From NCBI GenBank assembly GCA_034416335.1, contig DAOULV010000035.1, positions 1-63,800 on the forward strand: a DNA stretch of 63,800 bases. Direction: 5' to 3'. Numbering within the stretch: the stretch's first letter is position 1; each line of letters opens with the position of its first letter. A program made the translations under genes and the position numbers. Source of the stretch: MGML01 sp034416335 (GTDB lineage: Bacteria; Chloroflexota; Dehalococcoidia; Dehalococcoidales; UBA2162). The notes below the pieces were generated by a model. That model did not search any database. It saw only the letters and a program-made list of their open reading frames with translations, and was not told the origin of the DNA. Shown piece after piece: positions 34,490 through 42,779 of this stretch.

Positions 34490-34897
34490 ATGGCAGTAAC
34501 ACTTGCCACGTTAATCAGGGCTGCTAGGAGTCGGCTTGGAGATATGACTCAGGGAGGCCTTGGGCGGGCGGCTGGAACAAGTCTTGAAAATATTACAGCC
34601 ATTGAAAATGGTCGCAATCTACAGCCAAGTCCCGAAGTCATTGCCGGACTTTCAAAAGCCTTGGACTTACCTGTAGAAGATGTCTATGCTTCAATTGCTG
34701 GGACATTAGAAGATTATCCCTGGGTAAAACCAAGAGAAATCGATCTTAAAGACGCCGAGTTAGAATTGATGTTTCGACAGGTAGATAACATGCTTGAGGG
34801 AGAGCCTAAAGAACGGGTGAAGTCTTTCATACGTTTTACTCTCAATGAAGAGAGAAGGAGACGCAGGCAGGAAAAAGAAGACAGGAAAAAGGAATAG
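34490..34897 (+). CDS. XRE-family (CI-like) repressor
   Basis: A 135-residue protein with an N-terminal helix-turn-helix (LATLIRAARSRLGDMTQGGL, then SLENITAIENGRNLQP) and a charged helical tail (EERRRRRQEKEDRKKE). AAAGGAG precedes the ATG. It is followed by an ImmA-like gene and the serine recombinase on the same strand, the usual order of a lysogeny-type control region. In ICE and phage systems ImmA cleaves such repressors to induce excision. Its promoter carries an operator over the -10. Confidence 0.85.
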   Translation: MAVTLATLIRAARSRLGDMTQGGLGRAAGTSLENITAIENGRNLQPSPEVIAGLSKALDLPVEDVYASIAGTLEDYPWVKPREIDLKDAELELMFRQVDNMLEGEPKERVKSFIRFTLNEERRRRRQEKEDRKKE

Positions 34898-34930
34898 AAA
34901 ACAGAATTTAAGTATTGACGGAGATTGAGA

Positions 34931-35422
34931 ATGAGCAAGTTAACGGTTGAGAGAGCAAGAGAGCTGCACGAACGTCATCCAGGAATGTCTATCCCGGTGG
35001 ATATTGAAATATTAGCGGAAAAAGAAGGTTGTAAGCTGGTAGACTGGCCTTTCCTCGAACCGGTTAAGGAAGTCAAGCAGGGGCGATGGATCGGTATCGC
35101 TGCCGGACTCGAACCAAGAGATAGAAGGCACCTGATAGCCCATGCTCTGGCCCATCACCTGCTTCACTGTGGCAACCAATTGGCTTTTAGCCAGCACTGG
35201 CAGGGCGAGCCTGCTAGACAGGAAAGAGAAGCGGAAGAATGCGCAGCTCATATCCTGATACCCGCCAAACAGCTTGAGAAGGTGATTCCCTGTTCAGTTT
35301 GGGAAATCGCCGATCACTTTGATGTTCCGGCGGAACTGGCATATCAACGTATCAATAAGTATGCTACCCGGGAAGAGATCGACCGATGGGAATATATTTT
35401 ATACGACTCGAACTCCAGATAG
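34931..35422 (+). CDS. ImmA/IrrE-like protein lacking the catalytic Glu
   Basis: A 163-residue protein; the ATG at 34931 is better placed than the TTG at 34925. The zinc-protease helix reads HLIAHALAHHLLH: the two histidines (71 and 75) remain but the catalytic Glu of HExxH is Ala72. The later acidic region (EREAEECAAHILIP) is typical of the ImmA/IrrE family. It should bind zinc but may not cleave. It could therefore bind the CI-like repressor without cutting it. The gene lies between the repressor and the serine recombinase. Confidence 0.8.
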   Translation: MSKLTVERARELHERHPGMSIPVDIEILAEKEGCKLVDWPFLEPVKEVKQGRWIGIAAGLEPRDRRHLIAHALAHHLLHCGNQLAFSQHWQGEPARQEREAEECAAHILIPAKQLEKVIPCSVWEIADHFDVPAELAYQRINKYATREEIDRWEYILYDSNSR

Positions 35423-35438
35423 ATGAAGGAGATAGATA

Positions 35439-36989
35439 ATGACAACCGAATCCCCGGACAAGAAATTAAGATGCTGCATATATGCCCGTGTCTCTACCGA
35501 TGAGCAGGCGGAAAGAGACCTTTCAATCCCCTTTCAGCTTGAAAGGTGTAAATACCATGCCCAGGGTAATGGATGGGACGTAGTGAAAGAGTTTGTCGAC
35601 GCCGGCGAGAGTGCCCGGACCGATAAACGTCCCGAGTTTCAACAGATGATCTCCACGGCCAGGAATAAGGAATTCGATGTCATCCTGGTTCACAAGTTCG
35701 ACCGGTTTGCCCGTAATGACTACGATTTCATTATTTATGAGAAAGAGCTTGAAGATCTTGGAATTAGAGTTGATAGTGTTACCGAACCGGGTGATGCCTC
35801 GACTCCTGCCGGATACATCGGTCGAAGGATGATGCAGGTTATCAGCACCTGGTACTCGAAGAACCTTGCCATGGAGACTAAAAAGGGGATTCTGAAAAAG
35901 GTGGAGAACGGTGGTTGGCCAAGAGTAGCTCCTCTTGGTTACGCAAATAAACGCGAAAAAACCTCAGCCTGGATTGAGGTAGACCCCGAGAATGGACCAT
36001 TAATCACAAGAGCTTTCAACGAATTCTCCACCGGTAATTGGACGCTCAAAGAGTGGGCTGATCATGCATACTCTATTGGATGCCGCTCGAGAAAAGGTAC
36101 TAAAATTCCGGTTAGCTCATGGAGTCGAATATTTAACAACCGGATCTATATCGGTGAAACCTACCTGCGTAGAGGTGATGTCCCTACTAAAGGTAGCCAT
36201 CAACCACTGGTAGATCCGGATACTTTTGCTGTAGTCCAGGAAATCCTCAGAAAACACGATAATTATAAACAACGCGCCCAGCGGCATAGATACCTTTTAC
36301 AGGGATTATTATATTCAAAGGAAACAGAAAGCCTGTGTTGGGTCGAACACCATCCCAAGAAAAATATCAGCTATTACCGCAGTAAGGGTAAGGTTGATGG
36401 TAAGCAATTGTTTTATAACGCCAGGGATATAGATATCCAGGTCTCTGATATTATTAAAGATATCGCCATAACTGAAGAAAAGGCCCATAAACTCGCAGCA
36501 GAAATAACCGAGTGGTTTGATAATGAAGACAACTACGATCAAGAGTTAAAAAAAGCCGAAGCAAGACTGGTAAAACTTCACCAGATGGAGAAGAACCTCC
36601 AAAGGTTAGTCATTGAAGATAGTATCTCCTTTGCTGATTTCAAAGAACATAGAACCGAGATTGAGGCTGAACGCGCTAAGCTAAATGACCTGATTGATAC
36701 AATAAAAGCCAGGCGAAAGCTGGTAACAGGGGATTTCAGGATAGCTCTGGATCTGGCAAAGCAACTTGATTACCTGTTTGATAAAGGTTCTTTCGATGAG
36801 AAACGGTTACTCTGTGAAACCGTCTTTAAACGCCTTTACATCGAGGACGGACAAATAATAAAAAATCCCGAACTAAATTCACCCTTTGGAATGATTTCCT
36901 CATGGGCAAATGGTTCGGGATGCTTCCAACTTGGTAGCGTATACGGGATTCGAACCCGTGGTCTCCGCCTTGAGAGGGCGGTATCCTAA
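35439..36989 (+). CDS. large serine recombinase (integrase)
   Basis: A 516-residue serine integrase. The catalytic domain has Ser19 in YARVSTDEQ, then the family motifs DKRPEFQQMI, VHKFDRFARND and GDASTPAGYIGRRMMQV. The recombinase domain and a coiled-coil region follow (about 370-420). GAAGGAG precedes the ATG. The last 18 residues (GSVYGIRTRGLRLERAVS) are encoded by the antisense of a tRNA-Glu 3' end, so the gene runs through the attachment site and its C-terminus would change on excision. It is the integration enzyme of the element lying to its left. Confidence 0.93.
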   Translation: MTTESPDKKLRCCIYARVSTDEQAERDLSIPFQLERCKYHAQGNGWDVVKEFVDAGESARTDKRPEFQQMISTARNKEFDVILVHKFDRFARNDYDFIIYEKELEDLGIRVDSVTEPGDASTPAGYIGRRMMQVISTWYSKNLAMETKKGILKKVENGGWPRVAPLGYANKREKTSAWIEVDPENGPLITRAFNEFSTGNWTLKEWADHAYSIGCRSRKGTKIPVSSWSRIFNNRIYIGETYLRRGDVPTKGSHQPLVDPDTFAVVQEILRKHDNYKQRAQRHRYLLQGLLYSKETESLCWVEHHPKKNISYYRSKGKVDGKQLFYNARDIDIQVSDIIKDIAITEEKAHKLAAEITEWFDNEDNYDQELKKAEARLVKLHQMEKNLQRLVIEDSISFADFKEHRTEIEAERAKLNDLIDTIKARRKLVTGDFRIALDLAKQLDYLFDKGSFDEKRLLCETVFKRLYIEDGQIIKNPELNSPFGMISSWANGSGCFQLGSVYGIRTRGLRLERAVS

Positions 36990-36992
36990 GCC
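36932..36992 (-). repeat. attachment site: 3' 60 bases of tRNA-Glu(CTC)
   Basis: Read on the minus strand this is a tRNA from the D-loop (GGCTTAGGATACC) through an anticodon stem-loop CCGCC-CTCTCAA-GGCGG (anticodon CTC, Glu), the T-arm (ACGGGTTCGAATCCCGT) and CCA. The 5' acceptor strand and D-stem are missing, so it is not a working tRNA but the half carried by a mobile element. It marks the right end of the serine-recombinase element. Confidence 0.78.
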
Positions 36993-37054
36993 CCCTCTTT
37001 AAAATTTCCCGCTGGCAGCAGGATGTAAATAAAACCATTAATAACGAATGGTAT

Positions 37055-37507
37055 TCACCGGAAAAGCGGGGGTATATAGTCAAGACCAAGTATATGCCTG
37101 GCGTGCTGGTCTAATTTCTCCAGGATTGAAACGAGAGTCTGCTTTTCCTCATCTGAAATCGACGAAAATATCATGTCGATCGAATTTAAAGGCATTGTTT
37201 CAAATAACTCTATTCCTTTTTCGGTTATGGATATCTTGTAACGATTTGAATTGTCTTTTTTTCTGCAAACAAGCCCAGCTTTTTCCATCCGCTTCACAAG
37301 AAGTGAAACCGTGTTATGCCGCTTTAGCGTTATTCCGGCAATTTCATTGAGAGTCGAACTGCCGCCTTTTTCAATCAGAATACGAATAATGTGAGAATGT
37401 TCAGGAGTTAATCCTTGCTTTTTCAACTCGGATGCTCGCGCTTTTGTTATTAAATTATAAACTTCCGAAATTTTTCCCCAGATAAAGTAATCATCCATAA
37501 TTGTCAC
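37055..37507 (-). CDS. MarR-family transcription regulator
   Basis: A 150-residue winged-helix protein: GLTPEHSHIIRILIEKGGSS, then LNEIAGITLKRHNTVSLLVKR, then GLVCRKKDNSNRYKISIT (wing with the conserved D-x-R-type loop) and a helical C-terminus. It is divergent from the oligopeptide-binding lipoprotein gene. The intergenic region holds a 16-bp palindrome next to a strong promoter, the likely operator. The inducer is unknown. Confidence 0.88.
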   Translation of the reverse strand: MTIMDDYFIWGKISEVYNLITKARASELKKQGLTPEHSHIIRILIEKGGSSTLNEIAGITLKRHNTVSLLVKRMEKAGLVCRKKDNSNRYKISITEKGIELFETMPLNSIDMIFSSISDEEKQTLVSILEKLDQHARHILGLDYIPPLFR

Positions 37508-37569
37508 TCACCAATTTGCCTTTATTTTGTATTTGTTAATATCTTATCACTTTAGGGAATCAAGTGCCA

Positions 37570-37640
37570 ATATCATATATGATATCACTATTGACATATT
37601 AGTATTTGCATTATATACTATGCCCATTTAAAGGCATAGT
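37570..37640 (+). promoter_or_regulatory. promoter with MarR-type operator
   Basis: The perfect palindrome ATATCATATATGATAT (37570-37585) lies just before a consensus promoter: TTGACA (37591-37596), 17 bases, TATACT (37614-37619). A second inverted repeat, ACTATGCC/GGCATAGT (37617-37640), spans the likely start of transcription. It drives the lipoprotein gene at 37794, with a leader of about 165 bases. Confidence 0.8.
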
Positions 37641-37793
37641 GTTGTAAGAAACGGAGTTAATAATCGGGAATGCGCAGATTAACGAGGTAGCACCTATGAT
37701 ATGACAAGATAGTCACCCCAATAAGCGATCTTGTTTTGGGAATAGCTGTAGTCAGGAAGGACTATTTCGGATAAAAAGGAAGGAGGTTAGAAC

Positions 37794-39599
37794 ATGAAAA
37801 GAAAAATCCCCTGGATTTCTGTTAGCTGCTTAATGATAATAACTCTTATTCTAACTTCATGTGAAGCTGTTAAAGAAACGGATGAAGGAAAGGTTACCAC
37901 TGAAGACGAAGGGCAGATAATAGTTACTGAAACGGGTACAGAAATCGTTGAAAAAGTAATTGAAGAAGAAGGACTACTCGCTCCTGAGGTGCCTAAATAC
38001 GGAGGTACGTTAACTACTATCATCGGTACTGACCCGCTGGGGTTTGATTATGCCTACACCAGACTGATGACGTCACTTACCATGCAGAACGAAGAGTTAA
38101 CCATGGGTGACTGGGCAAAGGGACCTGCAGGCACCGGCGAAAACGACTGGTCGGCCGGTTTCGGCGGTAATATGCAGCAACTCACCGGTTGTCTGGCTGA
38201 AAGCTGGTCGACGCCCGATGACGAGACCATAACCTACACGATTCGTAAAGGTATCCACTGGTGGGATAAACCCCCGGCAAATGGCAGGGAACTCACCGCT
38301 GATGATATCGCCTGGAATATAGAGCGTAATTTCAGCGCAAAATCCTCATACCTCGCTGCTTCTTATACCAGTAAAGGCTGGAACCCTACTGATATAACGG
38401 TAAACGGCGACACCATTACTATGAAGGTTCTTCCGGAATCACAGGGTCTGATGTTAGCTGTACTCAGCGATTACCTCTGGCACATGTGCCCCGATGTAAT
38501 CGATACCTACGGAGACGGCAAGGACTGGAAGAATATCCTTGGTACCGGGCCTTATATGCTCGTAGACTATGTCACCAGCAGCCAGCTCAGGTTCGAAAAG
38601 AACCCGAACTACTGGCAGACCGATCCCGTTAATATGGGCAACAAACTGCCCTACATGGACGGTTTAAAGCAGCTTATCATAAGCGATACTTCTACCCAGC
38701 AGGCTGCTTTCCGAACGGGTAAAGTTGACTGGCTGGGCGCGGGTATCGACTGGGAGACGAAAGACCTCATGCTCAAGCAGAATCCGGAGTTGATGTTGAA
38801 GGTCAAAAAAGGAGAAGGTATAAACTTCCCCTGGGGTAAAATAAACACCGGACTGCCTATTGCGGATATCAGAGTAAGACAGGCGCTAAACATGGCTGTA
38901 AACCAGCAGGAAATGCTTGAAGATTACTATGGCGGCAATGCCGATTTACTCAACTGGCCTTATATGGACACGCCGGTATTCAGCAATATATATACACCTC
39001 TTGATGAGCAGCCCCAGATAGTCCAGGATATGTTCGGCTATGATCCGGAGAGGGCGAAGCAAATGCTGGCAGAAGCCGGCTATCCCGATGGCTTCAAGAC
39101 CAAGATAGACTGCGCAACAAACCACGTCGACCTGCTATCGATAATCAGGGAATACCTGCTTGGTGTGGGCGTTGACATGGAAATCGTCGCGCATGATTTC
39201 GGAGTATACTGGTCCTTGCGTTCCGCTGTCAGTTTCGAAGAGTATATATACTCCAACGACATGGCTTCACTTCCTTTCAGGATGCTGTGTGTCGGCAGTA
39301 CCAGCGTCTGGAACTATGCCGGATTCTCTTCCGAGAGGACTGAAACAGCCTTGAACGAGATTTCCAGGAATATCGGTAAGGACGACGCTTATGTTGCAAA
39401 GATTATGAAAGAGATTGGACCCTTCGAGCTTGAACAGGCTCTGGCAATTTACCTGCCGATTCCACATACCTTCACCCTGTGGTGGCCCTGGCTGCAGAAT
39501 TTCTATGGTGCCAACACCGGTGGTGGTTATTTCACTCCGGACCAGTACGTCACTTATAGCTGGATAGACACGAAGATGAAGAAAGCTATGGGTTACTAG
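37794..39599 (+). CDS. oligopeptide/nickel-type ABC substrate-binding lipoprotein
   Basis: A 601-residue family 5 solute-binding protein. A lipoprotein signal ends at Cys23 (LILTSCE), followed by an acidic linker and YGGTLTTIIGTDPLGFD. The family core is evident: LAESWSTPDDETITYTIRKG, NGRELTADDIAWNI, LGTGPYMLVDY, DIRVRQALNMAVNQQEML, YDPERAKQMLAEAGYPDGF. No permease or ATPase gene is adjacent, so it must use a transporter encoded elsewhere or act as an orphan sensor. GGAGG precedes the ATG. Regulation by the divergent MarR protein is likely. This region is probably host-type rather than part of the mobile element. Confidence 0.92.
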   Translation: MKRKIPWISVSCLMIITLILTSCEAVKETDEGKVTTEDEGQIIVTETGTEIVEKVIEEEGLLAPEVPKYGGTLTTIIGTDPLGFDYAYTRLMTSLTMQNEELTMGDWAKGPAGTGENDWSAGFGGNMQQLTGCLAESWSTPDDETITYTIRKGIHWWDKPPANGRELTADDIAWNIERNFSAKSSYLAASYTSKGWNPTDITVNGDTITMKVLPESQGLMLAVLSDYLWHMCPDVIDTYGDGKDWKNILGTGPYMLVDYVTSSQLRFEKNPNYWQTDPVNMGNKLPYMDGLKQLIISDTSTQQAAFRTGKVDWLGAGIDWETKDLMLKQNPELMLKVKKGEGINFPWGKINTGLPIADIRVRQALNMAVNQQEMLEDYYGGNADLLNWPYMDTPVFSNIYTPLDEQPQIVQDMFGYDPERAKQMLAEAGYPDGFKTKIDCATNHVDLLSIIREYLLGVGVDMEIVAHDFGVYWSLRSAVSFEEYIYSNDMASLPFRMLCVGSTSVWNYAGFSSERTETALNEISRNIGKDDAYVAKIMKEIGPFELEQALAIYLPIPHTFTLWWPWLQNFYGANTGGGYFTPDQYVTYSWIDTKMKKAMGY

Positions 39600-39630
39600 G
39601 CAACAATTCGATTACTAAAATCAATAACAC

Positions 39631-39662
39631 AGCCCCTTGATTCGGTACCGAATCAAGGGGCT
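39631..39662 (+). terminator. 32-bp perfect palindromic hairpin
   Basis: AGCCCCTTGATTCGGT is followed directly by its own reverse complement. It stands 31 bases after the lipoprotein stop and is probably its terminator, although no T-run follows on the plus strand. Confidence 0.7.
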
Positions 39663-39667
39663 ATTCT

Positions 39668-39772
39668 GCCTATAGTAGCCCAAACGGGGAGTATCCCGAA
39701 CTGGTGTTTGAGAAACGAGGACTCATATCGGCAGTGCAGCAGCTTCTGATCTCACGCCACATTGGGAAATAA
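39668..39772 (+). pseudogene. repeated C-terminal coding remnant, copy 1
   Basis: An open stretch ending at a TAA: YSSPNGEYPELVFEKRGLI followed by SAVQQLLISRHIGK. The same coding pattern recurs at 42061-42156 and 46569-46691. It has no start codon or ribosome-binding site, so it is a remnant. The parent gene is not recognised. Confidence 0.5.
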
Positions 39773-39776
39773 ATCA

Positions 39777-40337
39777 TTATCGTCTTTTTGCCGCATCCAT
39801 TCCTAATTCTCGGCAAGCCTTCAATACCTCCGGCATCTGCCTGACTTTACCTTTTTGGTAGACAGAGGCGCAGACATCGCCAAGGTATATTCCGTGCAGC
39901 GTTTCAATGGAAAGTTTCATCGGTTTAGTGATAAAATCACCATGGTCTTTTTCAGTTCTCCCGAATGCGCACAGGACAATATGCCCCTTACCTCTGAATC
40001 TGTCCACATACTCCGGGTGGTTGAAATAGGAAGACATACGGTCGAGGAAGCACTTCATCTGGGCTGATACGCCCTGCCAGTAGACAGGTGTTGACCAGAC
40101 TATAACATCAGCATTAAGGAAACGTTCCAGTAACTGAGGAAAATCGTCATCACGGCGTGGGTCATCTCTTTTCTGAGTATTATCAACGACTTCAGCTATA
40201 GGCCTGACAAGGTAATCATCAAGATATATCTTGGAGGTATTTGCACCGGCATCGCCAGCACCTTTCAGTACCTCATCGGCCATAATATCTGTATTCCCCT
40301 GTTTTCTCGGACTTCCAATAAGTGCCAGGACTTCCAT
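39777..40337 (-). CDS. NADPH-dependent FMN reductase / flavodoxin-fold protein
   Basis: A 186-residue flavoprotein of the iron-sulfur flavoprotein/FMN-reductase family. The phosphate-binding loop is GSPRKQGNTDIMADEVLKG at the N-terminus; STPVYWQGVSAQMKCFLDR is the second flavin motif. The Cys spacing of true iron-sulfur flavoproteins (CxxCxxC...C) is absent, so it probably holds FMN only. The redox partner is unknown. It lies between the lipoprotein gene and an att scar, transcribed on its own. Confidence 0.9.
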   Translation of the reverse strand: MEVLALIGSPRKQGNTDIMADEVLKGAGDAGANTSKIYLDDYLVRPIAEVVDNTQKRDDPRRDDDFPQLLERFLNADVIVWSTPVYWQGVSAQMKCFLDRMSSYFNHPEYVDRFRGKGHIVLCAFGRTEKDHGDFITKPMKLSIETLHGIYLGDVCASVYQKGKVRQMPEVLKACRELGMDAAKRR

Positions 40338-40402
40338 CTAATAATAACCGCTCCTTAAAGTATTCTATACTAACACAATGCCGGCAATAGATGAAAAATA
40401 AA

Positions 40403-40426
40403 AAGCACAGTGAAAAGGCTGTGCTT
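40403..40426 (+). terminator. small hairpin
   Basis: AAGCACAG (40403-40410) pairs with CTGTGCTT (40419-40426). It sits directly before the 20-base att scar at 40441 and may be the terminator of a lost gene. Confidence 0.4.
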
Positions 40427-40440
40427 AGTTCAATTCCAAT

Positions 40441-40460
40441 TGGTAGCGTATACGGGATTC
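40441..40460. repeat. att scar, copy 2
   Basis: TGGTAGCGTATACGGGATTC is identical to the first 20 bases of the tRNA-Glu remnant at 36932. It is joined directly to a tyrosine-recombinase fragment. Confidence 0.75.
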
Positions 40461-40591
40461 ACCCTAAAATCGTTCAGGAGCGTTTAGGTCACAGTAGTAT
40501 TTCTATGACATTAGACACCTATTCTCACGTTGCACCTAGTATGCAGGAAAATGCAGCACAACGTTTTGATGAATTGTTAAGTATCCGTTAA
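40461..40591 (+). pseudogene. tyrosine-recombinase C-terminal remnant
   Basis: The frame reads HPKIVQERLGHSSISMTLDT, then YSHVAPSMQENAAQRFDELL, the GH and Tyr motifs at the end of a phage-type integrase. The upstream part is the tRNA-Glu scar (GSVYGI in frame), so the rest of the integrase has been lost by recombination at the attachment site. It shows that another element, using a different recombinase class, entered the same tRNA. Confidence 0.8.
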
Positions 40592-40609
40592 AATAGTAGT
40601 AACAACAAT

Positions 40610-40643
40610 ATTAGAGGTGATCGTATTGACAATCACCTCTAAT
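40610..40643 (+). terminator. rho-independent terminator
   Basis: ATTAGAGGTGAT (40610-40621) pairs perfectly with ATCACCTCTAAT (40632-40643), followed by TTATTCTTAT. It lies 19 bases after the integrase remnant and in front of the minus-strand HEPN cassette; it may serve both directions. Confidence 0.75.
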
Positions 40644-40671
40644 TTATTCTTATATTTCATTGAAGACTTTT

Positions 40672-41034
40672 TCACAACAATACTTCTATTTGACTCTTTA
40701 TCCCTTCAAGTAGCGGTATTAAATCATCTCTAATATCGGCTGGTGTATGCTTATAACATAAATATCGTGCGTTTTCACTTTCTACCTTTATAAGCTCATA
40801 ATCGGTTCTAATTGTACCAATATCAGCAGTGTGTCTTCTTATACCTCTCAAGCGGTCAGGGTGTCCACCAGAATGTTCGCTATGAGTACTAAGATAGGCT
40901 TCTATCCAATGCAAACACTCGTAAAATATACCTACAACAACCCAATCAATATATGTCGTAGTATCAAGATCATAACTCTCCCAAAATTCTCTATTGTGAT
41001 TTGCCTGATTTACATGGTCATCTTTATCTGGCAT
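40672..41034 (-). CDS. HEPN-domain protein
   Basis: A 120-residue helical protein resembling HEPN domains: DWVVVGIFYECLHWIEAYL, then SGGHPDRLRGIRRH and SENARYLCYK. The spacing (a conserved aromatic helix, an Arg-rich loop with His68, then a third helix with an ARY motif) fits the family, which includes RNases and their inactive partners. It is the last gene of a three-gene minus-strand cassette. HEPN proteins often act in toxin-antitoxin or abortive-infection systems; the partner here would be the 170-residue protein. Confidence 0.65.
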   Translation of the reverse strand: MPDKDDHVNQANHNREFWESYDLDTTTYIDWVVVGIFYECLHWIEAYLSTHSEHSGGHPDRLRGIRRHTADIGTIRTDYELIKVESENARYLCYKHTPADIRDDLIPLLEGIKSQIEVLL

Positions 41035-41068
41035 ATTGTTATTTATCCCTCAGGGTTAACTCTTTCAG

Positions 41069-41581
41069 CTACATTTTTCGAGTGCCTACTGGTAAAACGT
41101 TTTGCTCACTAAATCCACAACGATATATTATATGAAATCCGAAATCAAACACGGTATTTGCATCATCATCAAATATGTCCAATACTTCCATTTCTATATC
41201 GATTATTTGACGGATAATTTGTAGATTTCTATCTGGAAGAATTATCCAAATATCTATCTTTTTTTTATCAACAATATAGTTAATCGATTCGATTTCACTA
41301 ACTACGGTAAATTTCTCTTTAATATATCCGATCCATCCATCTATGACTTGGTTATTATCGACAACATCTTCGATAGCCGTGTCATCAGAAATTAACTTGA
41401 TAGACCAATATTCACGAGTATCAAGAGGATAAATTTCAATTTCTTTTGCATCTGTTTCACTTATGTCTGTAGTAAAGTAATTTGCATATTGGTCGTAAAA
41501 GCCTATACGAGACTCTACACTCGTTAATAAATCATTTTCTACGAAAGTTTTATTTGTATTCTTTGTTTCTATCTTAGCCAT
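41069..41581 (-). CDS. unknown protein of the HEPN cassette
   Basis: A 170-residue acidic protein. Segments such as INYIVDKKKIDIWIILPDRN, then DIEMEVLDIFDDDANTVFDF have alternating hydrophobic/charged strands that might be a degenerate nucleotidyltransferase fold, but the GSxxxG signature is absent. It is followed 34 bases later by the HEPN gene and preceded by an 80-residue gene. Function unknown; a partner or regulator of the HEPN protein is inferred. Confidence 0.55.
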   Translation of the reverse strand: MAKIETKNTNKTFVENDLLTSVESRIGFYDQYANYFTTDISETDAKEIEIYPLDTREYWSIKLISDDTAIEDVVDNNQVIDGWIGYIKEKFTVVSEIESINYIVDKKKIDIWIILPDRNLQIIRQIIDIEMEVLDIFDDDANTVFDFGFHIIYRCGFSEQNVLPVGTRKM

Positions 41582-41612
41582 ATTCTACCTCAGAGGTTAC
41601 TTAAACCAGTTG

Positions 41613-41855
41613 TTAGCTTTGTTTCTTCAAGTGATCGGGTGAATTTACTACAACCATATTAGTAGATTTAACCACATAAACAGGATTATTATCAGCATCA
41701 TATTCGTCCGGAATGCAGAAAACATCCGAAACTATGGCTTTCATACGAATTGTACTTCCATCTTCCAGATCGTATTCATTCCACTCTTCTCTGATATTTT
41801 TGAATTTTACGGAAACAGCATCAACAGGTCTTCCTTTATAGTTAATCGTTGGCAT
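41613..41855 (-). CDS. unknown small protein of the HEPN cassette
   Basis: An 80-residue beta-rich protein (VDAVSVKFKNIREEWNEYDL, then GSTIRMKAIVSDVFCIPDEY, then NPVYVVKSTNMVVVNSPD). GGAGGTTATG precedes the ATG. It is the first gene of a three-gene cassette ending with the HEPN protein. No family recognised; its size would suit an antitoxin. Confidence 0.55.
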   Translation of the reverse strand: MPTINYKGRPVDAVSVKFKNIREEWNEYDLEDGSTIRMKAIVSDVFCIPDEYDADNNPVYVVKSTNMVVVNSPDHLKKQS

Positions 41856-42023
41856 AACATAACCTCCAGCAGCAATTCTTTATAGCATTATATTCGTATA
41901 TGCAAAAGACAATCAATGTAATTGATTTCTAACTCGCTATAAATATCATATCATAGAAGTATAATGCAAATATTATCATACAATATGGCATATCCTTTAA
42001 TTGCAAATCATAAAAACGAAACC

Positions 42024-42055
42024 CCTTATTCTGAGAATTTAGCCTCAAAATAAGG
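42024..42055. terminator. hairpin before remnant copy 2
   Basis: CCTTATTCTGAG (42024-42035) pairs with CTCAAAATAAGG (42044-42055) with one mismatch. Like the palindrome at 39631, it stands just before a copy of the SPN-ELVFEKK coding remnant. Confidence 0.5.
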
Positions 42056-42060
42056 AGGTA

Positions 42061-42156
42061 ATCAGCTTTGGTAGCCCAAACGAGAAGCTTTCCGAACTGG
42101 TGTTTGAGAAGAAGAGGCTGATTCCATGTTTGCAGCGGATAGTCTTAGGTAATTAA
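42061..42156 (+). pseudogene. repeated C-terminal coding remnant, copy 2
   Basis: An open frame to the TAA at 42154: ISFGSPNEKLSELVFEKKRL, then IPCLQRIVLGN. It aligns with copies 1 and 3. No start codon; parent gene unknown. Confidence 0.5.
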
Positions 42157-42158
42157 TA

Positions 42159-42779
42159 TTAATTGGCTGGATTTACTAGCTTATTTCTTAATTCTGTTGT
42201 TCCCATATCGGGTTGGTGGAAATTACCCACCGTTGCTAAGTGCTGCAAGCTTGTCTCATCTAGCATTACTTGACCTTCACAAGCTATCGTCCACTTTTTA
42301 TCACCACTTTTCCGGTACTTTATCGAATACTTGTGTTGCCCTTTTGTCAGCTTGGTTGGTTGTCCTGGGGAAGGATGGTCATTTACCAAAAAGATAGTTT
42401 GTCTAATAAAGTTATGTGGAGGTACCGTTATAAAATCCCAAGGTCGGTCAATGACTATTCTAATCCCATCCTTAGCTACATAATTAGGCTCAATGAATTG
42501 AAGTGGGAAGAAATGAATTTCACCACCAAGTGACTCCGAAGAAAGGGAGAATGTAATGTCTTTAATAATTCCAGGATGTGCTCCCAAATTATGGATTTCA
42601 CAAGGCATAATGACAGCAATGAATCTTTGGGTTCCTCTTTGTGTTTCCCAGTCGACAGTCCCAAAAGCAACTTGGTCGTTAAATATCTTGGGTGTGAAAG
42701 GTCGAAACCTGCTAAAAAACAATGCCGCAAATGATATTAACAAGCTTGCAATAGCAATACATAGGCTCCATACAACCAT
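42159..42779 (-). CDS. membrane-anchored protein of unknown function
   Basis: A 206-residue protein with one N-terminal membrane helix (LCIAIASLLISFAALFF) and a beta-rich body (RFIAVIMPCEIHNLGAHPG, then TVPPHNFIRQTIFLVND, then QHKYSIKYRKSGDKKWTIA). The body resembles an Ig-like fold, as in the C-terminal part of the membrane protein at 44202. It stands alone between repeat remnants. Function unknown. Confidence 0.6.
   Translation of the reverse strand: MVVWSLCIAIASLLISFAALFFSRFRPFTPKIFNDQVAFGTVDWETQRGTQRFIAVIMPCEIHNLGAHPGIIKDITFSLSSESLGGEIHFFPLQFIEPNYVAKDGIRIVIDRPWDFITVPPHNFIRQTIFLVNDHPSPGQPTKLTKGQHKYSIKYRKSGDKKWTIACEGQVMLDETSLQHLATVGNFHQPDMGTTELRNKLVNPAN

Noticed and set aside
36932..36992. 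Functional tRNA-Glu gene
   Set aside because: The 5' acceptor strand and D-stem do not match on the other side, so only the 3' part is present.
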